Below, in pieces: positions 1 through 10,373 of a DNA stretch of 64,000 nucleotides. The stretch's first letter is position 1, and each line of letters begins with the position of its first letter. The DNA lies in assembly GCF_019059575.1 (NCBI RefSeq), contig NW_024881679.1, positions 372,001 to 436,000 of the forward strand, given 5' to 3'. This stretch comes from Amphibalanus amphitrite (taxonomy: Eukaryota > Arthropoda > Thecostraca > Balanomorpha > Balanidae). Position numbers and translations under genes: made by a program. The notes under the pieces were generated by a model that saw nothing but the letters and a program-made list of their open reading frames with translations, did not search any database and was not told where the DNA came from.

Positions 1-115
1 ATAGAATGGTTGCTTCAATGGTTGCCGAATAAGTATGTATTATGTAACTATGTTTCGTTTCTGTCGTGAGAATATCGCGCGTTCGGCGGCGTCGTTCTGC
101 TGCAGCCGTACGTAC
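1..115 (-). other. Start of alpha-1-type intron 12
   Basis: This stretch follows the exon 12 donor. No further collagen exon is visible in it. Confidence 0.6.
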
Positions 116-225
116 CTGGCAGGCCGGGTTCTCCGGGCTCGCCCTTGGACCCCTGGTAGAGGTTGGCGCTCGACTCTCCGGGCTCTCCGGGTGGACCTTC
201 GTCTCCCACATAGCCTCGACGACCG
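116..225 (-). CDS. Col4a1: alpha-1-type collagen IV exon 12
   Basis: The acceptor GCTTTGACAG precedes the exon and the donor GGTACGTAC follows it. The first base completes an Arg codon from exon 11; the exon ends in phase 1 inside a Gly codon. It encodes Gly-X-Y repeats including GRRGYVGDEGPPGEPG, with an interruption ESSANLYQGS, about residues 699-735. This is the last exon of the gene inside the window. Confidence 0.85.
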
Positions 226-474
226 CTGTCAAAGCGCACACCGGGCCATACTGATGATTGGCGAACATGATGAGTGAGATTCACATTTCCATCATTGGGT
301 GGGGACCGACTGTAAGCTTGGGGAGATCGGGCAGGCTGCGGAATTCAACAGAATGTTGTTGGTAGCATCGTAGAGAAAAGAAGTCAAGAACGTCTTACAC
401 TGATCACCAGTCGTGATTTATAAATACACTGCTAACCAGGGGCGGAAATTAATGCCACCTCAACTTAAAGGAAA

Positions 475-1007
475 TAGTTCACTTTCACGAAATTATTTTT
501 TTTGCAATGGATTTATGATTTTTTATGTTCAAAATGATCAGCAAAGAAAATAAAACCTATTTATAACAAAAGATTATTTTCTATATTTTGATATAAGAAG
601 AACTTTTCAGTTTCTGTAAGGCACAGGCGATCCAGTATGAAAAGAGCATGGGTTCCGAAAATTCTTCAGAAACTAGAGAAATTATCGCGGCCACCGGCAT
701 TTGGGCGATCTGCTGCTGCTGAATGTCCTTATTGATCAGTACGAGAATTTCTCTAGAGTTCTCGTAGATAATTTCTCTAGTTTCTGAAGAATTTTCGGTA
801 CCCATGCTCTTTTCATACTGGATTGGAATATATGCAAGGCACACATCCTCAACGCAAGACACCTTTTTCGGGACGAGAAATAGAATATCTTTGCCTAGGG
901 TGATCGTTGGGCTGTAAAAGCTCCTGATTTATGCTCGTCTCAGCCCAGGCTACGGAACTGCTATTCCAGTTCAAAACCCATGTTAAAAAGTGAACTATTT
1001 CCTTTAA
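475..1007. mobile_element. TTAA-flanked MITE, second family (member 1)
   Basis: TTAA flanks both ends. The left end reads TTAAAGGAAATAGTTCACTT and the right end is its inverse (AAGTGAACTATTTCCTTTAA). The inner right sequence (CAAAACCCATGTTAAA) matches the right ends of the elements at 14541-15045 and 17127-17623, defining a family. No transposase is present, so it is non-autonomous. TTAA duplications are typical of the piggyBac superfamily. Confidence 0.75.
632..821. repeat. Inverted repeat, 54-bp arms
   Basis: Arms at 632-685 and 768-821 are inverted copies with one mismatch seen (GGTTCC against GGTACC). They enclose an 82-bp loop. The structure lies inside the MITE at 475-1007 and would fold as a long hairpin in the intron. 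Confidence 0.9.
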
Positions 1008-1016
1008 CCAGCGTTG

Positions 1017-1261
<245 letters not shown>

Positions 1262-1263
1262 AC

Positions 1264-1391
1264 CGGAATCCCTCCAGTCCACGGTCGCCCTTCAGCAGGC
1301 TCTTGCGGCTCTCGTCTGCATCCCTGCCGTCCAGACCCGGCCGGCCGTCCAGTCCGCGACGACCCGGCGTGCCCTGGTCACCGTAGTCGCC
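1264..1391 (-). CDS. Col4a1: alpha-1-type collagen IV exon 11
   Basis: The acceptor GTGACGTCACAG and donor CGGTGAGAG bound this exon. It encodes Gly-X-Y repeats (GDYGDQGTPGRRGLDGRPG) with an interruption RDADESRKSLLKGD, about residues 657-699, and ends in phase 2. The donor abuts the GA microsatellite. Confidence 0.85.
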
Positions 1392-1867
1392 CTGTGACGT
1401 CACACAGAGGTCACAGAGGTCAGCCAGGAGGTCACGGAGGTCACGGAGGTCAGCCGGGAGGTGACGACGGCGAGAAGTGGAAACAGGGTGCTTGAAGGTG
1501 CGCGGCCAACTGCACAAAACCAGCAGAGGGAGATATCCATCTCGGTCAGGCATCACAGGACCTGTAGCAGAGGCGAGGAAGTGGTTTAACATACGACATG
1601 ATGTGATGTTTAAATGTCAAATTATGATCAAATTACATCATAAAGTATTATGGTGAAGGGTACAAGTATCGCCATCATTAATATACAAACAGTTTTACGG
1701 CAAAGTTTTACGGCTGGCTGGCATGGGTCACCTTCTAGTGGCCCACGAAGCGTACTGCGCCAAGCAGCCGCTTGCGCTTGGAATGGAAGGAAAGAAGTCC
1801 GATTATTTGTGCGCCAACGCTGTCGTTTTTCACTGAGGTCAGGATATTGCTCAGTCGGTCCTCTCAC
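1392..1867 (-). other. alpha-1-type intron 10
   Basis: Near the exon 11 acceptor (about 1404-1462) lies a short GAGGTCA-rich minisatellite containing several AGGTCA units. The remainder is unremarkable. Confidence 0.7.
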
Positions 1868-2055
1868 CAGGGCGCCTTTGAAGCCTGGCAGTCCGGAGGG
1901 CCCGGGCATGCCGTCTGTGCCGGGTAGACCCTCGTCTCCTGGTGGACCCTCGGGTCCTGGCTCGCCCCTCTCCCCGGGCGGACCGCGGCTGCTCCTCCCG
2001 GACTCGTAGATGAGGATGCCAGGGGCTCCCGGGTCACCGGGTCGACCCGCCAGAC
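1868..2055 (-). CDS. Col4a1: alpha-1-type collagen IV exon 10
   Basis: The acceptor CCCTCCTTCAG precedes a phase-1 exon of 188 bp, and the donor GGTGAGAG follows. It encodes GLAGRPGDPGAPG, an interruption ILIYESGRSSR, then Gly-X-Y to GFKGAL, about residues 594-656. Confidence 0.87.
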
Positions 2056-2558
2056 CTGAAGGAGGGCGGACGGGGGATTTAACGGGGTAGTCTGGCGGAC
2101 AGATATAATAAACACGTGTGTACTGTGTACCCACTATACTGATTCAGAATGACATTGTACAAATGTACAGTACAGTCGGTCTTAAGTACCGCGCAACAGT
2201 GCGAGGAATCCATCAAGCCCGACCGATGAAGGACTGCTAAATTTGAGTCACCGAAGCAATTGACATCCCCGTCCATTCCCCAGGTCAATTAGTTCGGTGA
2301 CTTTCAAATTATAGCAGGCCCTTCCTCGCTCAGGCTTGATGGATCCACCGCACTGTTGCGCTGACTGTAAGTACATGCTAAGGAGCATAGAATGATGTTT
2401 GCACGGTCATCTTGCCAAAAGGCAAAAGGTATTCATTGACGTGATCTGGGTAATATGGGCTGTATATCAGCGCATATCAAAACTAATCTGTCTGACCTGA
2501 AGGACATGGGGCCTAGCGTTTCACAGCCTATCCGTTTTGGAAGTTCGGGGTGTCTTAC
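2056..2558 (-). other. alpha-1-type intron 9
   Basis: Contains a foldback repeat at 2191-2361. No other structure recognised. Confidence 0.7.
2191..2361. repeat. Foldback repeat, about 75-bp arms
   Basis: The left arm starts GCGCAACAGTGCG and runs to CAATTGAC near 2265. The right arm is an imperfect inverse beginning GTCAATTAG near 2283 and ending CGCACTGTTGCGC. The loop is short, so this looks like a non-autonomous foldback or MITE relic. No clear target duplication was seen. Confidence 0.75.
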
Positions 2559-2720
2559 CGGCAGCACCCGGCAGTCCGTCCAGTCCCGGGTAGCCGATGG
2601 GTCCTGGCAGGCCAGTCGGTCCCTGGAAACCGTCCGGTCCCGGTCTGCCGGGCGGTCCTCGCGAGCCCGGCAGTCCCGGCCGGCCGGCATCCCCGGCCCG
2701 ACCCTTCTCACAGGGTGACA
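2559..2720 (-). CDS. Col4a1: alpha-1-type collagen IV exon 9
   Basis: The acceptor CTCCCCGCAG precedes and the donor CCGGTAAGAC follows. With the C carried over from exon 8 it reads [13 protein letters not shown], then Gly-X-Y to GLDGLPGAA, about residues 540-593. The Cys pairs in position with Cys in exon 8 (DDCQPQD), forming a two-cysteine interruption as found in other collagen IV chains. Confidence 0.87.
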
Positions 2721-3439
2721 CTGCGGGGAGGGGCACAAGAGCGTCATCACATGCGTCTTGTCATCACCGACATCGAACGCACGACAAGTGTTCGCGACGC
2801 ATAACGGCACAGGTACATAAAAAACGAAGCGCGAACACCGAGTGGTCTCTGTTTGAGCGTTATCGGTACGCCCGCCAGGCTGTTTGTGTGCTCTAACATG
2901 CGTGGACTTGACAGGGCGCCATTAGCTATTTGTACGCCGCGCAGCCTCCTGAGAGCGTGGTATCGGGATATCCGCGTCAGTAAGTTAGAGACGGTATCAG
3001 CCAGGCTATCCGATATGGGAGCGTGTCCAAACTGCAGGTCGACCGTGACTCGGTCGCAACGGGCGTCAAACTTCAGTTTAACAGTGAAATAAAACAGTAA
3101 AACTACCTAAGGCTCAAAGTTTAATCAACGAACCAACTTTGTGAGATCTCAACGATGCAAGTACGAGCGCCATACAATATTATCAAGTACGGTATCAAAT
3201 AGCTGGTCAGTTCTTATGGAAGAAGACACATAAAACCTTATCAAAACCCTACTAGTTAATATCTTACATGACACGCGTAGAGCTAGAGAAGTGATAAGTA
3301 ATAAGCGTTGAGCGAACAGATCAATACGGGATGGGACGGGACAATAAACCGTGAGACAGTATATAAACCGGTTCAAGTCGATGTAGGCTGATGTGAGCTG
3401 TTGTGTGCCGCTGTGATTAATCTGCGGCGTTCTACTCAC
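2721..3439 (-). other. alpha-1-type intron 8
   Basis: 719 bp, moderately AT-rich. Nothing recognisable in it. Confidence 0.7.
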
Positions 3440-3601
3440 GGTCCTGGGGCTGGCAGTCGTCGCCGCGCGGGCCCGGGGTTCCGGGCAAGCCGTCCCGTCC
3501 GTCGACTCCGGGTGTCCCCGGGAATCCGGGAGGGCCCCGCAGACCAGGCGCGCCCTGAGGACCCTTGATCGGCACACCGATGCCGGGCATGCCCTTCGGA
3601 C
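3440..3601 (-). CDS. Col4a1: alpha-1-type collagen IV exon 8
   Basis: The acceptor CATTGGCCAG and donor CCGTGAGTAG bound 162 bp, phase 1 to phase 1. It encodes [20 protein letters not shown] and on to [11 protein letters not shown], about residues 486-539. It carries an RGD tripeptide and one Cys of a split cysteine pair completed in exon 9. Confidence 0.87.
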
Positions 3602-3924
3602 CTGGCCAATGGACGTGCTCGTCAGTTTGATGGGTTGGGTTTGTGTACTTCACAAACGCATCATGCACATCCCGCCACTTACTGCAAAAACTGTCTGAAA
3701 CGTGTCTACCAGCGACTGAGCTATGTTCATCAGGTCACTGCCGTTGGATTAGTTGAATAATTTAAATGTTTACAACCTTTCAAAAAAAGAAACATGCAAT
3801 GATGTCCATTGCCTGTTTCAGGTAAGGTAACTTTAATACCCACAGATCTATCGGTAGATGCAGGCCGTCAGGTAAGCAACAAGTCCCATTTGCAGTCAGC
3901 AGGCCGCACTCCGCGGCGCCTCAC
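3602..3924 (-). other. alpha-1-type intron 7
   Basis: 323 bp with no recognisable feature. Confidence 0.7.
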
Positions 3925-4619
3925 CCTGGTATCCGGGGTCTCCGCGTTCTCCAGGCATGCCGTCCAGAGCGGGCCGTCCGGGGACGCCTTCCCGGCCCGG
4001 CGGGCCCTCCACGGTCTCCCCCTGGCCGCCCTGCAGTCCGGGGAAGCCGGCCTCTCCGGGCGCTCCGGGCGGGCCGGCGGGCCCGATCGGTCCCGGATAG
4101 CCGTCGTCTCCGGGCTGTCCCGGAATGACCAGTCCGGGCGCGCCGGCCTCTCCCGGAGGTCCGGGCGGCCCGGGCGGGCCGGTCACGCCGCGGTAGCCCT
4201 CCTGACCGTCGCGGCCGTCCAGACCGCGGTCGCCCTGCCGTCCCGGGAAGCCGACATCGCCCTGCACTCCTGTGGAGCCTTTCAGAGTGCGCGCGATGTT
4301 GGGATCGTAGAGGCCCTTCTCTCCGATGTCGCCCTGGCGGCCGGGCCGGCCGGGCTGGCCTGGCTCGCCGAGCAGACCTTCCCTGCCCGGCAGACCGTCA
4401 CGACCGCTGAAGCCCGGCGCGCCCTTGTCGCCCTTGTCGCCGTAGGGGCCCGACGGGCCGGCGCGACCCTGCTTGCCCCTGCGGCCGTCGCCGCCGCGCC
4501 CACCGCGCTGGCCCTTGAAGCCGGGCAGGCCACGGGGCCCTGGCCGCCCGTCCGGCCCGGGGGGACCGTCGGGGCCCTTGTCACCGCGCGGGCCACGCCC
4601 CCCGGGACTACCTGCAGGC
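3925..4619 (-). CDS. Col4a1: alpha-1-type collagen IV exon 7 (large)
   Basis: The longest exon of this gene in the window, 695 bp, about residues 254-485. It starts after the acceptor CTGTCGGCAG; this choice rather than the CAG 8 bp further in avoids a TAG and keeps phase 2. It ends at the donor CAGGGTGAGG. The product is nearly continuous Gly-X-Y with interruptions [18 protein letters not shown] and GETVEG, and an RGD near its start. Long fused exons like this contrast with the roughly 50 small exons of vertebrate COL4 genes. A 319-residue plus-strand open frame over it is an antisense shadow. Confidence 0.9.
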
Positions 4620-5334
4620 CTGCCGACAGAGCGGGAAACGGACTCAGACGCTGGATAAATAGTCAACCAGTGGCCTGTCTGGGTCCGTCCCTGGGCCTGG
4701 ACCAGAAGACACACAAGCTCAGACGCCGAATAAATGCTCATTGTTCATCAGGGCATATTGTAATATAATGAAGATAATTATCTTTACTCTTTAGATCCCT
4801 GCACAATGCACAGTGCACAATGCACATATGGTTGAAGCCTGACGGTGAGTGCTGCTCATATGGCCCGGCAAGATGTGTTATGCGGATCCAGACATCCAAG
4901 GTGGACAGCAAAATTGAGAGCTTAAAGTGTTGTCAAAATGGCCTAATTCAGAAGCGACTCGCCCCATGGCTCATTGAACCTAAATGGACATTATAGCCGT
5001 TTTCGCGACGGCCATCTGGTACACATTTGGTGCACAGCTGGTGCAGATTAGGTGCAGATTTCGTCAAATTAGGTTCAGTGTGTCTCTTAGTAGCTATCAG
5101 CTAGGGTTGCGCTAATTGCTTATATTCCTGCTTTGTCATATTATCCGAGAGCATCATCGATTAAAACACTTAAATAAAATCATAAAATGAAGATATTTGC
5201 TGTAAAAGAGATTAGGTGCAGATTTGGTCAAATTAGGTGCATTCGCCGGATCGCCCGTCGTGAAAACGGCTTATAACGCATCACTGCGTTGCTGTATGCA
5301 ATATGCATCATATGAAGGCGGCGGGTTCACTCAC
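4620..5334 (-). other. alpha-1-type intron 6
   Basis: Contains copies of a GGTGCAGATTNGGTCAAATT-type direct repeat (about 5030-5090 and 5133-5282). The second copy is related to one in intron 4. Confidence 0.7.
5133..5282. repeat. Direct repeat, copy in intron 6
   Basis: This resembles 5791-5925 over its length: TTATC, AGCATCAT, ATTAAAACACT, AAATGAAGATA, GTAAAAGAG, GGTGCAGATTTG and CGTGAAAACGGCT occur in the same order. Both copies lie about 50 bp downstream, in gene sense, of splice donors (exons 6 and 4). Confidence 0.75.
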
Positions 5335-5492
5335 GGTGTGATGATGGTGACATTTCCAGAGACCCTTCTTTCCGTGCCCTTCTTTCCCGGCGGGCCGGGC
5401 TCGCCCTGCATGCCCTTCTGACCTTTGGGCCCGATCTTGGTGTCTCCCTGCATACCTCTGGGGCCGGGGAAGCCGGCAGGCCCCGGAGAACC
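5335..5492 (-). CDS. Col4a1: alpha-1-type collagen IV exon 6
   Basis: The acceptor GTTGACAG and donor CACCGTGAGTG bound 158 bp ending in phase 2. It encodes [16 protein letters not shown] and on to [18 protein letters not shown], about residues 202-253. The end is a long non-collagenous interruption with an N-glycosylation sequon NVT, in the same general N-terminal region where human alpha-1 has an interruption. Confidence 0.82.
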
Positions 5493-5683
5493 CTGTCAAC
5501 GTGGACAAGATTCAATCAGCATGTGTCACCAGCGTCTCGCATGCATAATCGCAATCAATAAACACACGCAAGTATCGTGATAGTCCTGCATACATTTTTT
5601 GTTGTTTTTGTAATAAAACGTTATCGAAAGTACCGAAATTACCCAAATACATTTCCATCATATTCCGTGGACGTATAGCTCAC

Positions 5684-5746
5684 CATGAATCCTGCGTCGC
5701 CAGTGTATCCAGCGTAGCCCTTCGGTCCGGGAAGGCCCGGCAAACC
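5684..5746 (-). CDS. Col4a1: alpha-1-type collagen IV exon 5
   Basis: The acceptor TTCTTCCCACAG and donor ATGGTGAGC bound a 63-bp, 21-codon exon, phase 0 at both ends. It encodes [20 protein letters not shown] and a final Met, about residues 181-201. Too short to be found by open-frame length alone. Confidence 0.87.
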
Positions 5747-5790
5747 CTGTGGGAAGAAGACCGTCATTCAATGCGGGTCATTTGTATCAT

Positions 5791-5925
5791 TTTGTAACAT
5801 TATCAGACATCATTCTCAATTAAAACACTGAGATGAATTCATGATATGAAGATAATTGTAAAAGAGTTTTGGTGCAGATTTGCTCAAGTTTGGTGCAGTC
5901 GTGAAAACGGCTAACAACTCATGAT
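5791..5925. repeat. Direct repeat, copy in intron 4
   Basis: Related to 5133-5282. It shares the order ATTAAAACACT, ATGAAGATA, GTAAAAGAG, GGTGCAGATTTG, CGTGAAAACGGCT and ends about 50 bp from the exon 4 donor. Confidence 0.75.
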
Positions 5926-5974
5926 GATATCCATTCTCTCGTCCTTCTGATCTCGGAGAGAGCCGTCAACTCAC

Positions 5975-6078
5975 GTCCGCTCCGGGCCGACCCGAGATAC
6001 CCTGCTCTCCCTTGATTCCCACTGAGTTGATACCGCCTTCGCCGGGGTCTCCGGAGGGACCCCGTGGTCCGGCCGAAC
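5975..6078 (-). CDS. Col4a1: alpha-1-type collagen IV exon 4
   Basis: The acceptor TCCCACCACCAG and donor GACGTGAGTT bound 104 bp; the exon enters in phase 1 and leaves in phase 0. It encodes [13 protein letters not shown], an interruption EGGINSVGIKG, then GEQGISGRPGAD, about residues 146-180. Confidence 0.87.
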
Positions 6079-6778
6079 CTGGTGGTGGGACATAGGTCAG
6101 GTCAAAGGTCGGTACAGGAGAAATAGGTCAAAGAACGACCCATCTAGAGGTGAGTTTGCAGGTCAGCAGTGTTAGCACGAAGGTCAACGAAGACCAGTCT
6201 AAAGAAGTGTGCAGAAGTTCAGTTCTTTAGGGACCAGTCTTTTTTATGCGGAAATCAGTGAAGGGGCCAATGGAGAGGCCATTCCAGAGGTTATTCCGGA
6301 GACCTGCTCAGGAGTGGTCTGGAGATCAGTCCAGAGCTGTGGTTCGCTGGCCTCGCAGCTGTAGCCGGGGTTACCTGGTCCAGACGGGCTGACCTGCGCG
6401 GTGTGAGCCCATGAGAAGCACTGTCAGCAGTCGATGCACTGGGTGGGAGGGATGAGCGCTGACGAGAGGTCAGCTCATGTTCGCGTATCACAGCCACAGG
6501 GGAGTAACAGAGTCAGAGACTCGCTCAATGTGCATTATCTTAGCCGGCTATAAACCTCTGGGACTGTGAAGTGTCTCCCCTCACCTGGCTATTTTATGGG
6601 TCCGTATGTAATGTGTGTGCTCTTCTGGTTGTTTCTTGGTTAAAAAGATATTCCGTGTTTTTAGGTAAGCTTCTTCACCTGTCTAGTGTTTGAGTCCATG
6701 AAATGCGTTTTTGCCTATGTTCCTGCATTTCCTATAACGTTTGTAGGATGCTGTTCCCTGTCGGGTGTTTCCTCTCAC
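6079..6778 (-). other. alpha-1-type intron 3
   Basis: 700 bp; AGGTCA-like units are scattered near the exon 4 acceptor (6097-6135). No other structure. Confidence 0.65.
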
Positions 6779-6896
6779 CGGGCTGTCCTCGCGGTCCGCT
6801 GAGTCCGGGCAGACCGGGCAGGCCCGGCTGGCCGTCAGTGCCGTTACAGCCGGGAAAACCGAGCGCTCCCCGCTGACCCTGGTCTCCGGGCAGACC
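6779..6896 (-). CDS. Col4a1: alpha-1-type collagen IV exon 3
   Basis: The acceptor GTGACCGGCAG and donor CCCGGTGAGAG bound 118 bp. It encodes [20 protein letters not shown] and continues [12 protein letters not shown], about residues 107-145. GCNGT is the conserved Cys plus N-glycosylation site of the 7S-proximal region of collagen IV chains, and the preceding FP favours the alpha-1 type. Confidence 0.9.
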
Positions 6897-7279
6897 CTGC
6901 CGGTCACCAGGGGACGGGTCAGGGGTCGTCAGAGACGTATCAGGCGTCACCTGGGATCAGTCGGTTGTTTGATTACCGTTAGAGAGGTCAGGGATAGAGG
7001 AGATGTTGTCAGCGAAGTAAGTTTGAGACTACCGGATATAAATGAACGTTTAATGCTCCCGTGGAGGGGATGGGGTTGATAAATTGAGGGTCGAAACACA
7101 GAGATATTGTCCTAAACCTAGGTATCAGGCACAGGCTTACAAAGAATAAAACAAACACATTCGTACATAAGAACATTATGTAGAGCATTAGAGCACAATA
7201 TACCGTTTTTCTTGCTGGCTGCTGCTGACACGACAGACCCCCGAAAGCCGATTTGCGCTGTACTTCCTCTGCCACTCAC
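6897..7279 (-). other. alpha-1-type intron 2
   Basis: 383 bp, nothing recognisable. Confidence 0.7.
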
Positions 7280-7516
7280 CGGTATTCCGGGGGCGCCCCT
7301 GAATCCGGCGACGCCCTGTTGGCCGCGGAAGCCCTTGGCGCCCTGGTCGCCCTCCAGGCCTCTGGTGCCCTTCATCCCGGCCGGACCGATCCGGCCCTCC
7401 GGGCCCGTGTCACCCGGAAACCCGGGCGAGCCCTGCAGGCCCGGGATGCCCGGGTTGCCGATGTAGCCCTTCTCGCCCTCGCAAATGCAGTTCTGAACCA
7501 CACAGCCAACGCACGC
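7280..7516 (-). CDS. Col4a1: alpha-1-type collagen IV exon 2 (7S domain)
   Basis: The acceptor CTGTCTGTTTCAG and donor CCGGTGAGTG bound 237 bp, phase 0 to 0, residues 28-106. It starts ACVGCVVQNCICEGEKGYIG, the cysteine cluster of the 7S domain that cross-links four collagen IV molecules at their N-termini. Uninterrupted Gly-X-Y follows to GFRGAPGIP. Confidence 0.92.
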
Positions 7517-9825
7517 CTGAAACAGACAGAACGAACGGTCAGGTCAGTAGGGCTCTGTGTTCAGCTGGTGGTCGCATAAAGTTGTATTGAAAGAAACTAG
7601 TCTAGAATACGGCAAAGATACGTGCATAGAAGTAGAGATAGGTAGGTATAAAAAAGCTGCAAGCATCGAATCGCTTTGTCGCTTTCCGACCACGGACGTG
7701 TCCAACTCACGTTCCACGAAGTTGAAAGGATTCTCTGAAACTGAAATGATAGTCGTTGAAAAAGGCGACTTTGAGGCTACTCTTTTTCAGGGAGAAACAT
7801 TCAAAGTTTCATGCATTTGGCCACCCTTGTTCCCAGCTCCCTAGGTCCCCAGAACTTTTTTACTTTTTTGCAGCTTTTTTGCCCGTCCCTATAGGCAAAG
7901 GTCAAATTTATGAATCAACTGTACGCCTAAGTCTGGAAACATGCTCCCTGGTCAGACCCATACCGTTAAAATTTCTCAGAATGTTCTCCTAAACTAAAAC
8001 ATGTGCTAGAACCCGCCGTAGACGCTGTTTGGGAGCAGTCACCTGAGCCGCCGCCATAAGGCAGTCAGTCGGCGTGCAACTGTTTACCGAAATATTCGGT
8101 GAGCACGGGGTGGGCTGTCACCGAACACTGGAGCCGGCGGGCCGCCGGGCGGGCACGGTGGGCCGCAATACGGCTGCCGAGCGGCCACATAAACACAGCG
8201 GCATATACCAACTCCCAACAATAAACAGCCGTGCCGCGCCGCGCCGGCGGCGGCCGATGCAGTGTCGATGGCGGCGGCGGTGACGGCGGCAGTCGGTGGC
8301 AGTGGCATCGGCCGATGGTAGCGCCTCAGCGAGGTACGACAGGGCGCGGCCAGCATGAGGTGCTCGAACCGTAAAGAGAAGAGAAGATGCAGAGCGGCAG
8401 AGATGGCGGTTGCAGATAGCAGACCGGGCGATTAGGGTTGGGGGCGGAGCCAGCCACTGCTCAGGCATGGATGGGTTGATATGGAGCCCGTGGGTGGAGC
8501 CTAATGGCTGTAATGGCCATCTCAGGCGGAGGCGGAACGGGACGCGGGGGGAGGTGAGACAGGACGAGAGAGTGAGGGATAGGAACGGAAATTCAGTTCC
8601 GGAAGGGGTGGGTACGGTTCAGAGAGGGTGGAACTGGGCTAGTCGGTGGGAACTGGAGGATGCGGGATGGGATTTGCCTAGAAAGAAGCAGGACTTGTAA
8701 CACGCGGGCGGGACGGGATGGACACGATAGCGAGCCTGGAAGGGGCGGTGCCGTGCCTGTGAGGAGCGGACAGGGCCTTAGAGGGGCGGGTCGGGGAGTG
8801 GGCGGACCGGCACGAGCATAGAGACTGATATGTCCGCAGCTGCACGTGATAACTGCTGACCTAACAGCCGACTGGATGGCGTCGGGGCGCGGCTGGCCGC
8901 TGCTGATGGGCTGATGTGACTCCCCTGCTGACCGCTGCGGGGGCGGGCGGTCTGCCCCTGCAGAGCTGTCCGCCTGCAGCGGCCCTGTGCTGACTGGAAC
9001 CGCCAGCTGCCGGACCGGACCCACTGACGGCGCAGACTGTCACATGAGACGTCCGGGCGCCGCCGCTTTCTGGGCCACACCGGCTGGCCAAATGTGTGGC
9101 ACATAGTGCTCAACTACACAGTTGACAGTTGTTGCAGGAGATGAGTGGTATAAGAATGGACTGGTTTGCAGTACCTACAACTCAAACAAAAGACTAAGTT
9201 CAGACTAGGCACGGAGTCATCTAAAAAAAATGTTCAAAATAATTTAACGTATTATATTTTTGTAGGGTTAGCCGTTTGGGTTTTAGCAAATAGTCTGTTT
9301 CGGTGCCGCGAAATGAGAGGATGAGGGGCCCGCGGGGGGGGGGGGGGCATTGTGCCTATTCCCCTGGCTGGTGCGCAGCAGAGACTGGGTGTCATTCCCA
9401 TTGGGAGAGGTGTACCGGGTGTACCCCATTAGAGCAAATGACCCAGCCGCTCAGACGGTCAGCCCGGAAGCGCATGCTCGTTTCTACCTGCACAATGTCC
9501 TCAAGTGCTCTTCCGGCTTCCCTCAGATGGCGTAAAGCAATTGCTATTTTTTTGCTACATGTAAAACCATTTCTTATATATCACCCGTCAGAAAAAAGAA
9601 CTATGCATGGGAATTAAGTTTAAGGTTTTTATCCCTTGCTGTACGATGCTGAACTTTTAGTGCGCTCGCGCTGTTGGAATTGGAAGCATTGTTTTTTATA
9701 AGAGACATAATCCAACCCCAACAGAATCGCAGTCAGTTCTTTGCTAATTGGCTCGTCACTCGGATAAGAGGGCCAGACAAATAACCCGTCTTACCTGTTA
9801 AAATGCACTTATCTGCTGGGCTTTG

Positions 9826-10058
9826 GTCATGTGTATAGTTGACTACAGAATGATGTTCCACTTTTCACAGGCAATTATTTGCTTGGAGTGGTAGGCTGTG
9901 CCGCATCACACGGGCTGAGTTCACAAATTATAGCTTTGTCCCAATGCTCACAATCGACACACTTAATTGCGTGATAAACGGCACAACTTAGCGCTCCGGT
10001 CAACTGATTTTTTTTTCTGAGGAGTGGAATATCATTCTGTAGTCGACTATACCCAGGT
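9826..10058. repeat. Hairpin repeat, about 35-bp inverted ends
   Basis: The left end contains GTATAGTTGACTACAGAATG and the right end its near-inverse CATTCTGTAGTCGACTATAC. They are about 150 bp apart, resembling a small MITE. No target duplication was established. Confidence 0.65.
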
Positions 10059-10344
10059 AACGTGTAGACTTTTTAGAGACGTCCATGCCCTTTTTCGTCC
10101 TATTTATTTTGCCATGCTCATGGAATGACCTGTGACCATCCCCATTTTGATTTATACCTCCTTTCGGCTCCTATCTCATACAGTGTCCGCTCCGTCATCA
10201 CCTGTCCGCCGCCCGGCGAATTCGCGCTGAAGGATGAGCCGCTGTCCCGCAGCGCATCGGTGTATTCCGGCACAGTCTATCCCGCAGGACGGCCGGCTGG
10301 AATCCATTCCGAACTAACAGACAACCGGACGGACGGGTGGACGG

Positions 10345-10373
10345 GCGGCGGCGGCGGCGGCGGCGGCGGCGGC
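10345..10373. repeat. (GGC)n run
   Basis: About nine uninterrupted GGC triplets in intron 1 of the alpha-1-type gene. Confidence 0.95.

Noticed and set aside
3809-4768. 319-residue plus-strand open frame
   Set aside because: It is the antisense of the 695-bp collagen exon 7; GC-rich Gly-X-Y DNA leaves long open frames on all strands.
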